From positions 6,634,001-6,698,000 of the forward strand of contig NZ_CP109460.1 of NCBI RefSeq assembly GCF_036227565.1: 64,000 nucleotides of DNA. Reading direction: 5' to 3'. This document shows positions 50,414 to 58,401 of this stretch, piece by piece; position 1 is the first letter of the stretch, and the number at the start of each line of letters is the position of its first letter. The notes under the pieces are model-generated. The model was not told where the DNA came from and searched no databases. It worked only from the letters and a program-made list of their open reading frames with translations. The translations under genes and the position numbers were made by a program. This DNA is from Streptomyces sp. NBC_01454. Its GTDB lineage: Bacteria > Actinomycetota > Actinomycetes > Streptomycetales > Streptomycetaceae.

Positions 50414-51208
50414 ATGAGACAGGTCGCACGAAAGGGCCTGATCACCGCGGCGGCCGCCAGTGGCGTACTCGCCCTGGCCGCCGGCTATGCACACGCCGAC
50501 GCGGGAGCCGCCGGAGGCGCGGCCAACTCGCCCGGTGTGGGATCCGGCAACAACGTCCAGGTTCCGGTCCATGTACCGGTGAACGCCTGCGGTAACACCG
50601 TCAATGTCGTCGGGCTGCTCAACCCCGCGTTCGGCAACCGCTGCGCCAACGGCGGCGGTGGCGCATTCCACGGCGGCCGCCACCACGGTGGTGGCGGCGG
50701 TGCGGGCGCGGCAGGCCAGGCGTCGAACTCGCCGGGCGTCGTGTCGGGCAACAATGTCCAGGCCCCGGTCGACGTTCCGGTGAACGCCTGCGGCAACCAG
50801 GTCTCGGGGGGCGGGCTGCTGAACCCCGCCTTCGGCAACCACTGCGCCAACGAGACGCCGACCCGCCCGGGTGTGCCGCAGCACCCCGGCAGGCCCCACC
50901 ACCCGGGCAAGCCGGAGCACCCGGGGACGCCGCACCACCCGGGCAAGCCCCACCACCCGGGCAAGCCGGAGCACCCGGGGACGCCGCACCACCCGGGCAC
51001 GCCGGGCCAGCACACCCCGCACACGCCGGGTACCCACCCGCAGACCGGGGGGCACACCCCGCACGTGACGCCGGCCAAGCCCGCCAAGCCCGTCGGGCAG
51101 CTCGCGCACACCGGCGCGGGCTCGATCGGGTACGCGGTGCCGGCCAGTGCCGGGCTGCTGCTCGGGGGCGCCGTGCTCTACCGCAGGGCGCGTGCCGCGC
51201 GCCGGTGA
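50414..51208 (+). CDS. chpC: Long chaplin with LAHTG sortase signal (ChpC-type)
   Basis: A 264-residue cell-wall-anchored protein. The signal peptide is about residues 1-29 (HTH-like AAAASGVLALAAGYAHA). Chaplin domain 1 (VPVNACGNTVNVVGLLNPAF) is typical. Domain 2 keeps both Cys but has GNQVSGGGLLNPAFGN in place of the hydrophobic NVVG core. Then come about eight HPGxPx repeats (about residues 155-200), a spacer rich in Thr/Pro, and the sorting signal LAHTG with a TM segment and basic tail. A class E sortase would anchor it. GGGGAACTACC lies before ATG. Confidence 0.94.
   Translation: MRQVARKGLITAAAASGVLALAAGYAHADAGAAGGAANSPGVGSGNNVQVPVHVPVNACGNTVNVVGLLNPAFGNRCANGGGGAFHGGRHHGGGGGAGAAGQASNSPGVVSGNNVQAPVDVPVNACGNQVSGGGLLNPAFGNHCANETPTRPGVPQHPGRPHHPGKPEHPGTPHHPGKPHHPGKPEHPGTPHHPGTPGQHTPHTPGTHPQTGGHTPHVTPAKPAKPVGQLAHTGAGSIGYAVPASAGLLLGGAVLYRRARAARR
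50894..50999 (+). repeat. 54-bp period repeat in the HPG tract of chpC
   Basis: A 52-bp segment at 50894-50945 is repeated exactly at 50948-50999. Each copy encodes three HPGxPx units; the hexapeptide itself is an 18-bp repeat. Slippage or unequal recombination could change repeat number. Confidence 0.85.
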
Positions 51209-51240
51209 CCGGCCGCGGATAGCGCACCAGGCGCACGACG

Positions 51241-51270
51241 GAGCGGGCCCCGCCTCGGCGGGGCCCGCTC
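51241..51270. terminator. Bidirectional terminator after chpC
   Basis: A perfect 14-bp stem 51241-51254 / 51257-51270 with a 2-nt TC loop. It stands between the chpC stop and the convergent DUF5703 gene. Confidence 0.85.
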
Positions 51271-51295
51271 TGCTGTCCTCAGCCGCCGGAGACGG

Positions 51296-51484
51296 TCACC
51301 ACGTGGCGCGCAGCTGCCGGATGATCCGGCGGCGCAGCCTCACCTTGCGGCTCCCGTCGGGATTCAGACGCAGGCGGTCCAACTCCCAGTGTCCGTACTC
51401 GGCATGGTCGGTCAGCAGGCGTGTGGCAGCCTTCCGGGAGACGCCCCGGGGCACATACACATCGCAGAATTCGTATTCCGGCAT
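51296..51484 (-). CDS. DUF5703 family protein
   Basis: A 62-residue, strongly basic protein with the actinobacterial DUF5703 pattern (DVYVPRGVSRKAATRLLTDH and EYGHWELDRLRL, ending RLRRRIIRQLRATW). The function is unknown. The start is ATG 51482-51484; no Shine-Dalgarno sequence is visible, so it may be leaderless. Only 47 bp separate it from the divergent start at 51532, so both promoters share this short region. Confidence 0.88.
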   Translation of the reverse strand: MPEYEFCDVYVPRGVSRKAATRLLTDHAEYGHWELDRLRLNPDGSRKVRLRRRIIRQLRATW

Positions 51485-51531
51485 CGCATCTATTGTGCGG
51501 GACCGGCCCCGGTACGGATAGCGTCTGCACT

Positions 51532-52206
51532 ATGTCTGATGCTGCGCAGCCTTCCGCTGCCGAGGTACGTGCCGCCGCCGAGGCGGTCAAAGCCGCGCTG
51601 GACCGTCACCTCGACGCGGTCGAACGCCGCTCGGGGGAGGACGATCCGGCCGTCTACGCCGCGTTCGACGAGCTCGCCGCGGCGGCTGAGGTCTATGACG
51701 AGCTGCTGTACGACACCTACGACGAGGTCACCCCCTTCGAGATCCCCGGGAACGAGGCGCTGCCCGCCTATGCGGGCCCGGAGGAGCCGAGTGCGCTGAG
51801 CGTGCTGATCCGGCGCGACTACACCGTCGCCGAACCGCAGCGGCTGCTGCACCAGGCCCAGCGCGTCGCCGATCTTGATCCGGACGCCGCCGACGAGGCC
51901 GCGGCCGGGGGTGCCGACGCCGCCGCGGTCGTCGGCACCAGCGTGCATGCCGCGCTGGGGGTGCTGTTCGGCGAGTTCGAACCGGACGAGATCGCTTCCC
52001 GGCACAAGGAGTTCGGCCTGGAGGAGGGCGATTCCACCCTGTGGGTGGCGGCCGCCGACGATCCGGCCGAGCCGGGGGAGTGGCTGTCCGCACCGTTCGA
52101 CCAGGCCGATCCCCAGCGGGTCGTCTGCCGCTTCGACGTCAGCGCGGTCTTCGACGAGGAACTCGGCGACGACGATCTGATGGAGCCGCTCGACCACGAG
52201 CGGTGA
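51532..52206 (+). CDS. Hypothetical acidic protein
   Basis: A 224-residue acidic protein that I do not recognise by name. The first 70 residues are helical (ALDRHLDAVERRSGEDDPAV), the middle has VLIRRDYTVAEPQRLL, and the C-terminus has the acidic VFDEELGDDDLMEPLD. There is no membrane segment or signal. TAGCGT (51519-51524) is 7 nt before ATG 51532 with no Shine-Dalgarno sequence, so the message is probably leaderless. The earlier ATG 51421 lies on the other side of the divergent promoter and is rejected. It ends before two adjacent stem-loops. Confidence 0.78.
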   Translation: MSDAAQPSAAEVRAAAEAVKAALDRHLDAVERRSGEDDPAVYAAFDELAAAAEVYDELLYDTYDEVTPFEIPGNEALPAYAGPEEPSALSVLIRRDYTVAEPQRLLHQAQRVADLDPDAADEAAAGGADAAAVVGTSVHAALGVLFGEFEPDEIASRHKEFGLEEGDSTLWVAAADDPAEPGEWLSAPFDQADPQRVVCRFDVSAVFDEELGDDDLMEPLDHER

Positions 52207-52211
52207 GCGAG

Positions 52212-52245
52212 GGGTGGGTGCGCCGCCGCGGCGGCGCACCCACCC
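52212..52245. terminator. 34-bp perfect palindrome
   Basis: Bases 52212-52228 and 52229-52245 are exact reverse complements without a spacer, starting 6 bp after the stop of the hypothetical gene. It is the first of two adjacent hairpins. Confidence 0.8.
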
Positions 52246-52260
52246 TGCTCCGGTGACGAC

Positions 52261-52304
52261 GCTGCCCCGGCCGTCGGCAGGATTCTGCCGACGGCCGGGG
52301 CAGC
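52261..52304. terminator. 20-4-20 stem-loop, second of two
   Basis: A perfect 20-bp stem 52261-52280 / 52285-52304 with a GATT loop, 39 bp from the stop of the convergent helicase-like gene. It could serve that gene while the 34-bp palindrome serves the other. Confidence 0.85.
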
Positions 52305-52342
52305 GGGCGTAGCGGGCGTAGGGGACCGGCGGCGGGCCGGAC

Positions 52343-55129
52343 TCAGCCGTCCGCCGAGGGCTCCTGAGTGGTCTGCGCGCTCTGCTGGAGGAGGGTGCGC
52401 AGCCGGGTGGTGCGCTCCTTGACGGGCACCTCGGCGACCGCCCGGGCCAGCGCCTGGTCGACGCCCTGGACCACCGACAGATGGCGCTCGCCACGGCTGA
52501 AGGCGGTGTAGACCCAGGCGCGGGTCAGGCCGCCGGCGGCATCCCCGGGGAGCACGACCACCGCGGCGGGCCAGCGCATTCCGGCGGCCTGGTGCGCGGT
52601 GAGCGCCCAGCCGTGGCGCACGGCTCCCGCGCCGACCTGCTCGCGCGGCACCACGACCGCGGCGCCGTCGCAGTCGAGCCGCAGTCCGGACGCGTCCGCG
52701 CCGGTGACCGTGCCGGGCACCGTACGGCCGGGGGCGGGGGCGTAGGCCACGCGGTCGCCGGGGTCGAAGCCGCCGAACCGGCCGGGGCCGGGGTTGAGCC
52801 GCTCCTTGAGGGCGGTGTTCAGCGCGCGGGTGCCGGCCGCGCCGCCGTGTCCGACCGTGATCACCTGTGTCCGGTCCGCGGGGACCCCCAGCGCCCGGGG
52901 CACGGAGTCGGCGACCAGCTGGACGGTGCGGTGCACCGCCTCACCGGCATCCCGCGCCGGGACGATCACCACCTCCTTGCCGGGCGCCTCGACCTGGCTC
53001 AGCTCGCCGATGCCGATGCCGGACACCAGCTCGCCGATCGGCCCGAAGTCCGGGGTGCGGGAGGCGACCTGGGGGCAGAAGCGGGCCGCGAGCAGATCGG
53101 CGAACAGTCGTCCGGGGCCGGCCGACCACAGGACGCCCGGGTCGCCGCTGAGCACCAGCCGGGTCCCGTCGGGCAGCGATTCGACGAGGAGTGCGGCGGT
53201 CTCCAGATCCAGCTGCGGGGCGTCCAGCACCACCAGCAGATCGAGTGCGAGGGCGCCGTCCGCATCCCGGCCGGGGCCCTGCTGCCCGGACAGCAGGCCG
53301 GAGACGGTCACGGCGGCCGGGTCGGGGGCTGTGCCGGGGTCCACCGCGTCGGGCGCGCCCGCGGCGAGGTCCGCGGCCAGGCGCCGGCGGCCGTTCTCGG
53401 TATGCGTGGCGCCGAAGGCCCGCAGGCCCAAGGCGCGGGCCGCGGCGAGCAGCGCGGCCGGTTCGGCGCGGGCCGCCTCGGCGCCCGTGTGCGCCACCAC
53501 GCCGCTGTGGGCGGCGGCGCGCAGGAGCTCCGCGGCCGAGGGCGACGGGGCGGCGGCCGCGGCGGCCTCCCACGCGGCGGCGGAGGGCCGGACGGGGCGG
53601 GTGGTGGTGTCGTCGGTGTGGCCGGAGGCAGGGTCGGACCCGGCGGGCGCCTCGGGCCCGGCCCCGGCCCCGGACCCGGTACCGGTGTGGGTGTCGGACG
53701 CCGGGGCTGTCTCGGACCCGGCGGTCGCGTGGTCCTCGTCGGCTGCCGCTGCCGCTGCCGGTTCCGCCGCGGTCGTGGCGTCCTCGGCCGGCGGTGGGGC
53801 GTCCGCCGTCTCCGCCTCCGGACCGGCGACCGCTTCGAAGGTGTTCAGCAGTCGTGCCAGGCCGTCGGCGACGCTCTCCTCGGCCATCGCGAAGCGATCC
53901 AGACCGAGCAGGATCCGGACCGGCTGCGCCGCCTCCTCGTCCTCGCCCGTGACGGGGCGGGGCCTGCCCGGCTCCTCGATCGCGTCCTGGAAGACGAGCA
54001 CGGCACCGTCCGCGATGGCGGTCTGCAGGGCCTCGTCGGGGTCGGGCACCGCGCGCTGGGCGAGCGCCGCACGCAGCGCGGATGCCTCCAGGGCGGAGTG
54101 CCCCGCGACCGCGGCCTGCTCCAGCAGCCAGCCGACCAGCGCCTGTGCGCGCCGCTCGTCGTCCGGCCCGCAGGCGGGGCCGAGCAGCGCGCGGGCGAAG
54201 CCGTCGGCCTGCTCGGGGCGTACCCCGGGCACGGCGAGCAGCTGCCAGGGGTCCTCGTGCAGCGCCTCGGCGGCCCGCTCCCCGAGCACCTCCGCGGCCC
54301 GGTCCGCCAGCGACTCGGGGGCGCCGCCGGCCGCGAGGACCTGCCGTACGCCGTCGGCTCCGGGCGCGTACGCAGCCGGCCCGGGAGTCGCCGCGGAGCC
54401 GGTGGGGGCGGTCGCCCCGGCGGACGGGCCCGTGGCGCCGCCGTCCACGACGGAGGGACGGGCCGGCCCGCCGGCCTCGGGTGCGGGATGCGGCGGGGAC
54501 GGTTCCGGGGCCGGGCTCGCCGGGCGGTGCTGCGGTGCGGGGCCGCCGGAGGACGGGGGGCCGTCGGCGGGCCGGCCGGCGGGTGCGGCCGGCTTGGCGG
54601 GGCGCGGGGCGTCGGCGAAGAAGGAGGCGGCCGAGCGCTCGCCGGTCTCCACGGCCCGCACCGCCGCGGCCAGCGTCTCCGCGGTCGCCTTGGCCGATTC
54701 GGACGCCCCGGTGCCGCGGGCTGCGCCGGCCGGAGCGGCAGGGGACTCGGGACCGGGTGCTGCGGCCTCTGAACCGCCCGCCGCCGCGTCCTCGCCCACC
54801 CCGGCAGCGTCCTGCGGGGGCGTCCTACCGTCCGCTGCCGCGGGGGCGTCGCCCGGAGCCTCTGCCGACTCACCGTCGCCCGGAGCCTCTGCCGGAGCGC
54901 CGTGACCCGGAGCCTTGGCCGGGGTGCCGTCCTCCGGGGCCGTCGTGCCGTCGCCGGACGCCGTGGCCGCCACGGGAGCCGCTGCTTCTCCGCTCGGGGC
55001 AGCTGCGTGTGCCGCGGGGTCAGTGGTCCCGTCCGGCGCCGCCGCGGGGCCGGACGCCTGGGCATCCGCGGTCCCGGGCGCGGCCTCCTGCTCGGGCGCG
55101 GTGTCGCCGGCGAGGCGGTCGGTACTCAC
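52343..55129 (-). CDS. RecD2-like helicase-fold protein lacking Walker A
   Basis: A 928-residue protein. Residues 1 to about 260 are a disordered Ala/Pro/Gly/Glu-rich tail. About 262-330 matches the RecD2 helix-hairpin-helix region (EDPWQLLAVPGVRPEQADGF), then the GHSALEASALRAALAQ module. The helicase core follows from about 520, but the P-loop position reads GVVAHTGAEAARAEPA without GxGKT, and Walker B is LVVLDAPQLD. The motif III-like SGDPGVLWSAGPGRLFADLL and the C-terminal ALTAHQAAGMRWPAAVVVLP and WVYTAFSRGERHLSVV are kept. It is probably a non-ATPase DNA-binding relative. GTG 55127-55129 overlaps the aldo/keto reductase stop (GTGA), so the two are coupled. Confidence 0.82.
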   Translation of the reverse strand: MSTDRLAGDTAPEQEAAPGTADAQASGPAAAPDGTTDPAAHAAAPSGEAAAPVAATASGDGTTAPEDGTPAKAPGHGAPAEAPGDGESAEAPGDAPAAADGRTPPQDAAGVGEDAAAGGSEAAAPGPESPAAPAGAARGTGASESAKATAETLAAAVRAVETGERSAASFFADAPRPAKPAAPAGRPADGPPSSGGPAPQHRPASPAPEPSPPHPAPEAGGPARPSVVDGGATGPSAGATAPTGSAATPGPAAYAPGADGVRQVLAAGGAPESLADRAAEVLGERAAEALHEDPWQLLAVPGVRPEQADGFARALLGPACGPDDERRAQALVGWLLEQAAVAGHSALEASALRAALAQRAVPDPDEALQTAIADGAVLVFQDAIEEPGRPRPVTGEDEEAAQPVRILLGLDRFAMAEESVADGLARLLNTFEAVAGPEAETADAPPPAEDATTAAEPAAAAAADEDHATAGSETAPASDTHTGTGSGAGAGPEAPAGSDPASGHTDDTTTRPVRPSAAAWEAAAAAAPSPSAAELLRAAAHSGVVAHTGAEAARAEPAALLAAARALGLRAFGATHTENGRRRLAADLAAGAPDAVDPGTAPDPAAVTVSGLLSGQQGPGRDADGALALDLLVVLDAPQLDLETAALLVESLPDGTRLVLSGDPGVLWSAGPGRLFADLLAARFCPQVASRTPDFGPIGELVSGIGIGELSQVEAPGKEVVIVPARDAGEAVHRTVQLVADSVPRALGVPADRTQVITVGHGGAAGTRALNTALKERLNPGPGRFGGFDPGDRVAYAPAPGRTVPGTVTGADASGLRLDCDGAAVVVPREQVGAGAVRHGWALTAHQAAGMRWPAAVVVLPGDAAGGLTRAWVYTAFSRGERHLSVVQGVDQALARAVAEVPVKERTTRLRTLLQQSAQTTQEPSADG

Positions 55130-56109
55130 AGCGTGCTCCAGTCCTGATCGGGGTAGTGGTGCACCGGAGCCGATACATCGTCCAGCGCCCGGCGGATCTC
55201 GTCAGGAAGACTAAGGGCCTCCACTGACAACGCCGCGCCGAGCTGCTGTGCCGTGCGGGCGCCGAGGATCGGCGCGGTCACTCCGGGACGGTCGCGGACC
55301 CAGGAGAGCGCGACCTGGAGGGGGGTGACGGCCAGTCCGTCGGCGGCGGTGGCGACCGCGTCCACGACCCGGCCGGCCGTCTCGTCGAGGTACGGCGCGA
55401 CGAACGGCGCCATGTGCTCCGATCCGCCCCGCGAACCGGCCGGGGTCCCATGGCGGTACTTGGCCGTCAGCACACCGCGGCCCAGCGGCGACGACGGCAG
55501 CAGACCGATGCCGAGATCGAGCGCCGCGGGCAGCACCTCCCGCTCCACTCCGCGCTGGAGCAGGGAGTACTCCATCTGTGTGCTCGCCAGGCGGTTGCGC
55601 ACCCCGGGCGCCGCGAGCTGCCAGGTGCCGGCCTTGGCGAGCTGCCAGCCGGAGAAGTTAGACACCCCCACATAGCGCGCCCGGCCGCTGCTGACGGCGA
55701 GGTCGAGGGCCGCCAGGGTCTCCTCCAGCGGCGTGTGCGGATCGAAGGCGTGCAGCTGCCAGAGGTCGACATAGTCCGTGCCCAGCCGCTCCAGTGACGC
55801 GTCCAGGGCGGCGAGGAGATGGCGGCGGGAGCAGTCGACCCGGCGGTCCGCCTCCAGGACGCTGCCGGCCTTGGTGGCGATCACCAGGTCGGCGCGCGGC
55901 ACGAGGTCTTCGGTCAGGCGGCCCAGGAGGTATTCGGCACCGCCGTCGGCGTAGATGTCGGCGGTGTCCACGAGGGTGCCGCCGGCCTCCCAGAACGCCT
56001 TGAGCTGGTCGGCGGCTTCCTGCTCGTCCGTGTCGCGGGCCCAGTTCAGGGTGCCGAGCCCGAGGCGGGTCACGCGCAGGCCCGTACGGCCGAGGTGCCT
56101 TTGCTCCAT
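55126..56109 (-). CDS. Aldo/keto reductase
   Basis: A 327-residue NADPH-dependent TIM-barrel oxidoreductase. The catalytic Asp/Tyr are in DTADIYADGGAEYLLG, Lys in VIATKAG and His in LWQLHAFDPHTP; the cofactor part is PILGARTAQQLGAAL. ATG 56109 (MEQRHLGRTGLRVTRLGLGT) is the start; the extension to 56253 is unsupported. It is the first gene of a coupled pair with the RecD2-like gene. It reduces an unknown carbonyl. Confidence 0.93.
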   Translation of the reverse strand: MEQRHLGRTGLRVTRLGLGTLNWARDTDEQEAADQLKAFWEAGGTLVDTADIYADGGAEYLLGRLTEDLVPRADLVIATKAGSVLEADRRVDCSRRHLLAALDASLERLGTDYVDLWQLHAFDPHTPLEETLAALDLAVSSGRARYVGVSNFSGWQLAKAGTWQLAAPGVRNRLASTQMEYSLLQRGVEREVLPAALDLGIGLLPSSPLGRGVLTAKYRHGTPAGSRGGSEHMAPFVAPYLDETAGRVVDAVATAADGLAVTPLQVALSWVRDRPGVTAPILGARTAQQLGAALSVEALSLPDEIRRALDDVSAPVHHYPDQDWSTL

Positions 56110-56212
56110 GAGCCTTGAGATTACTGGCCGCGCGCGAGGATCAGGGGACCTGTGGACAACCCGCCGATGACGGCCGGCGCGGGCGCGCGCTACAGTCCCC
56201 GGAACAGCGACG

Positions 56213-56226
56213 TTACCGATCGGTAA
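56213..56226. promoter_or_regulatory. 14-bp perfect palindrome before the LLM oxidoreductase
   Basis: TTACCGATCGGTAA lies 10 bp before the ATG, just before the AAGGGGAG ribosome-binding site and downstream of a TACAGT -10-like hexamer at 56191-56196. The symmetry is typical of TetR-type operators; no TetR gene is adjacent. Confidence 0.6.
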
Positions 56227-56236
56227 GGGGAGCGGC

Positions 56237-57292
56237 ATGAGGCTTGGCATCAACCTCGGCTACTGGGGCGCCGGGATGGACTCCGACAATCTCGCGGTGG
56301 CGCAGGAGGCCGACCGCCTCGGATATTCCGTCTGCTGGGCCGCCGAGGCCTATGGCTCCGACGCCCCCACGGTGCTCTCCTGGGTCGCCGCCCAGACCGA
56401 GCGCATCGACATCGGTTCGGCGATCTTCCAGATCCCGGCGCGGGCGCCCGCCATGACCGCGATGACGGCCGCGACCCTGGACTCGCTCTCCGGCGGCCGC
56501 TTCCGGCTCGGCCTGGGCGTCTCGGGCCCGCAGGTCTCCGAGGGCTGGTACGGCGTCAAGTTCGACAAGCCGCTGGCCCGCACCCGCGAGTACGTGGACA
56601 TCGTCCGCAAGGCCATGACCCGCGAGCGGCTGTCCTACGAGGGCGAGCACTGGACCCTGCCGCTGCCCGGCGGCCCCGGCAAGCCGCTGAAGCTCACCGT
56701 GCACCCGCAGCGCGAGCACATCCCGCTCTACATCGCCGCGATCGGCCCGAAGAACCTGACGCAGACCGGCGAGATCGCCGACGGCGCGCTGCTGATCTTC
56801 CCCGCCGCCGAGCATCTGGAGGACACCGCGGTCACCCACCTCCGCGCCAGCCGCGAGAAGGCGGGCAAGACGCTGGAGGGCTTCGACATCTGTCCGACGC
56901 TGCCGCTGGCCCTGGGCGCGGACAAGGACGTCAGCGCGCTGGCCGACATGTTCCGCCCGTACACCGCCCTGTACGTCGGCGGTATGGGGAGCCGGAAGCA
57001 GAACTTCTACAACCAGCTGGCCCGGCGCATGGGATACGAGAAGGAAGCCGCCGAGATCCAGGACAAGTACCTGGCCGGCGACAAGGAGGGCGCGGCCGCC
57101 GCGATCCCGGAGCGGCTGATCGACCAGACCACGCTGCTCGGTTCCGTCGAGCGGATCGCCGAGCGGATGCAGGCCTACGCGGCGGCGGGCGTGACCACCT
57201 TGACGCTGGCTCCGGCGGGCTTCGCCCTGGAGGACCGGCTGGCGTCGCTGCGGGCGGGCACCGAGGCCCTGGAGCGCGCCGGACTGGCGTAG
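56237..57292 (+). CDS. LLM-class F420-dependent oxidoreductase
   Basis: A 351-residue luciferase-like TIM-barrel flavin/deazaflavin oxidoreductase. The N-terminus MRLGINLGYWGAG and the segments WAAEAYGSDAPTVLSW and SGGRFRLGLGVSGPQ match the F420-dependent group common in actinobacteria. ATG 56237 has AAGGGGAG upstream. It is divergent from the aldo/keto reductase. F420 rather than FMN is inferred from family; the substrate is not known. Confidence 0.92.
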   Translation: MRLGINLGYWGAGMDSDNLAVAQEADRLGYSVCWAAEAYGSDAPTVLSWVAAQTERIDIGSAIFQIPARAPAMTAMTAATLDSLSGGRFRLGLGVSGPQVSEGWYGVKFDKPLARTREYVDIVRKAMTRERLSYEGEHWTLPLPGGPGKPLKLTVHPQREHIPLYIAAIGPKNLTQTGEIADGALLIFPAAEHLEDTAVTHLRASREKAGKTLEGFDICPTLPLALGADKDVSALADMFRPYTALYVGGMGSRKQNFYNQLARRMGYEKEAAEIQDKYLAGDKEGAAAAIPERLIDQTTLLGSVERIAERMQAYAAAGVTTLTLAPAGFALEDRLASLRAGTEALERAGLA

Positions 57293-57576
57293 GAGACCGT
57301 CAGGGGCGCCGCCGTCCGGTCGCTGTGCCGCCCGGCCCGTCGCGGTCCGGCGCCAGGACGCCGGACCGGACATACGCCGCGGCCGTGGTGGGGGCTCGGG
57401 GGTCCTCCCCGCCACGGCCGTCGCGCTGCACAACGCCGTGACGGGTGGGCCGGTTACGCCCGCAGCGGGGGCAGGTCCCGCCCGAACGGCGCAAGGGACC
57501 GCGACTGCGGTTGCCGCCCGCCGAACACCCCACTTGACTCGGTCTTCGCGGGTGTGTCCGTTCGGAGGTGGCGCAG

Positions 57577-58365
57577 ATGTTCTCGGCCCGAAGCCTGTTC
57601 CAGGAGATCGTCGACAACGACGACTCCTACCGACTGTTCTGCTCCATCGCGGCGAGCGGCGAGGCTCAGGGCGGCTGGGAGAACGGCCGGATCGCCGCAC
57701 TGCTCCCCGCGTCCATGCGCACCCTGGCGCCCAAGGTCACCCGGCACGGCGCCGACGAGGACAAACACGGCCGGATCTTCCACGCCCTGCTGCGCAAGCG
57801 CGGCCTGACGCCCGCCCTCGTCCCCGACGAGACCGACTACACCGCCCTGCTGGAGCGGCACGGCATCGGTCTGGCGCACGACAAGCTGCGCCGCAACGTG
57901 CCGCTCACCGAGCTCGACATCATCACCTACCTCGCCCACAGCCGGGTCACCGAACAGCGCGCCGCCGACCAGATGGAGATGCTCACCCGGCACTTCGGCG
58001 ACCACCCCGAGGTGGGCAGGGCGATCCGGATGATCTCCCATGACGAGGAGAACCACCTCGACTACTGCCACGAGGAGCTGCTGCGGCTGGCCGGCGCCGG
58101 GCACGGCCGGACCATTCAGCGGATCCTGCACGAGTGCGCCCGTGCCGAGATCGTCGTCTACCGGGACGTCAGCCTGGCCGTGATGGACCACATGGGCCGC
58201 ATCCTGACCTGGCCGAGGGCGAAATCCGCCGCGCTCGCCACCGGGATCCGGGCGATGCACGGCTATGAGCGGCTGGGCGGCTGGCGGCGGATGGTCAGCC
58301 TCCGGATGCCCGAGCGGCGCGACGCGCTGGGCGGCCCGGCGGCCTCGGCGCCGGAGTTCGCCTGA
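57577..58365 (+). CDS. Ferritin-like diiron-type protein
   Basis: A 262-residue four-helix protein with two ExxH motifs (ADEDKHGRIFHALL and HDEENHLDYCHEELL), as in diiron carboxylate ferritin-like proteins. The rest is charged and helical. ATG 57577 is chosen over GTG 57568 because GGAGGTG ends 6 nt before it. The family's activity is not defined: oxidase, hydroxylase or iron handling are all possible. The 280 bp upstream are gene-free. Confidence 0.82.
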   Translation: MFSARSLFQEIVDNDDSYRLFCSIAASGEAQGGWENGRIAALLPASMRTLAPKVTRHGADEDKHGRIFHALLRKRGLTPALVPDETDYTALLERHGIGLAHDKLRRNVPLTELDIITYLAHSRVTEQRAADQMEMLTRHFGDHPEVGRAIRMISHDEENHLDYCHEELLRLAGAGHGRTIQRILHECARAEIVVYRDVSLAVMDHMGRILTWPRAKSAALATGIRAMHGYERLGGWRRMVSLRMPERRDALGGPAASAPEFA

Positions 58366-58401
58366 GGCCGGTGCCCGGACGGGTCCGCGGCGCCGCCGGT
58401 G

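Noticed and set aside
50880..51004. CRISPR-like array
   Set aside because: The repeats are contiguous, in frame, and encode the HPG stalk of the chaplin; there are no spacers.
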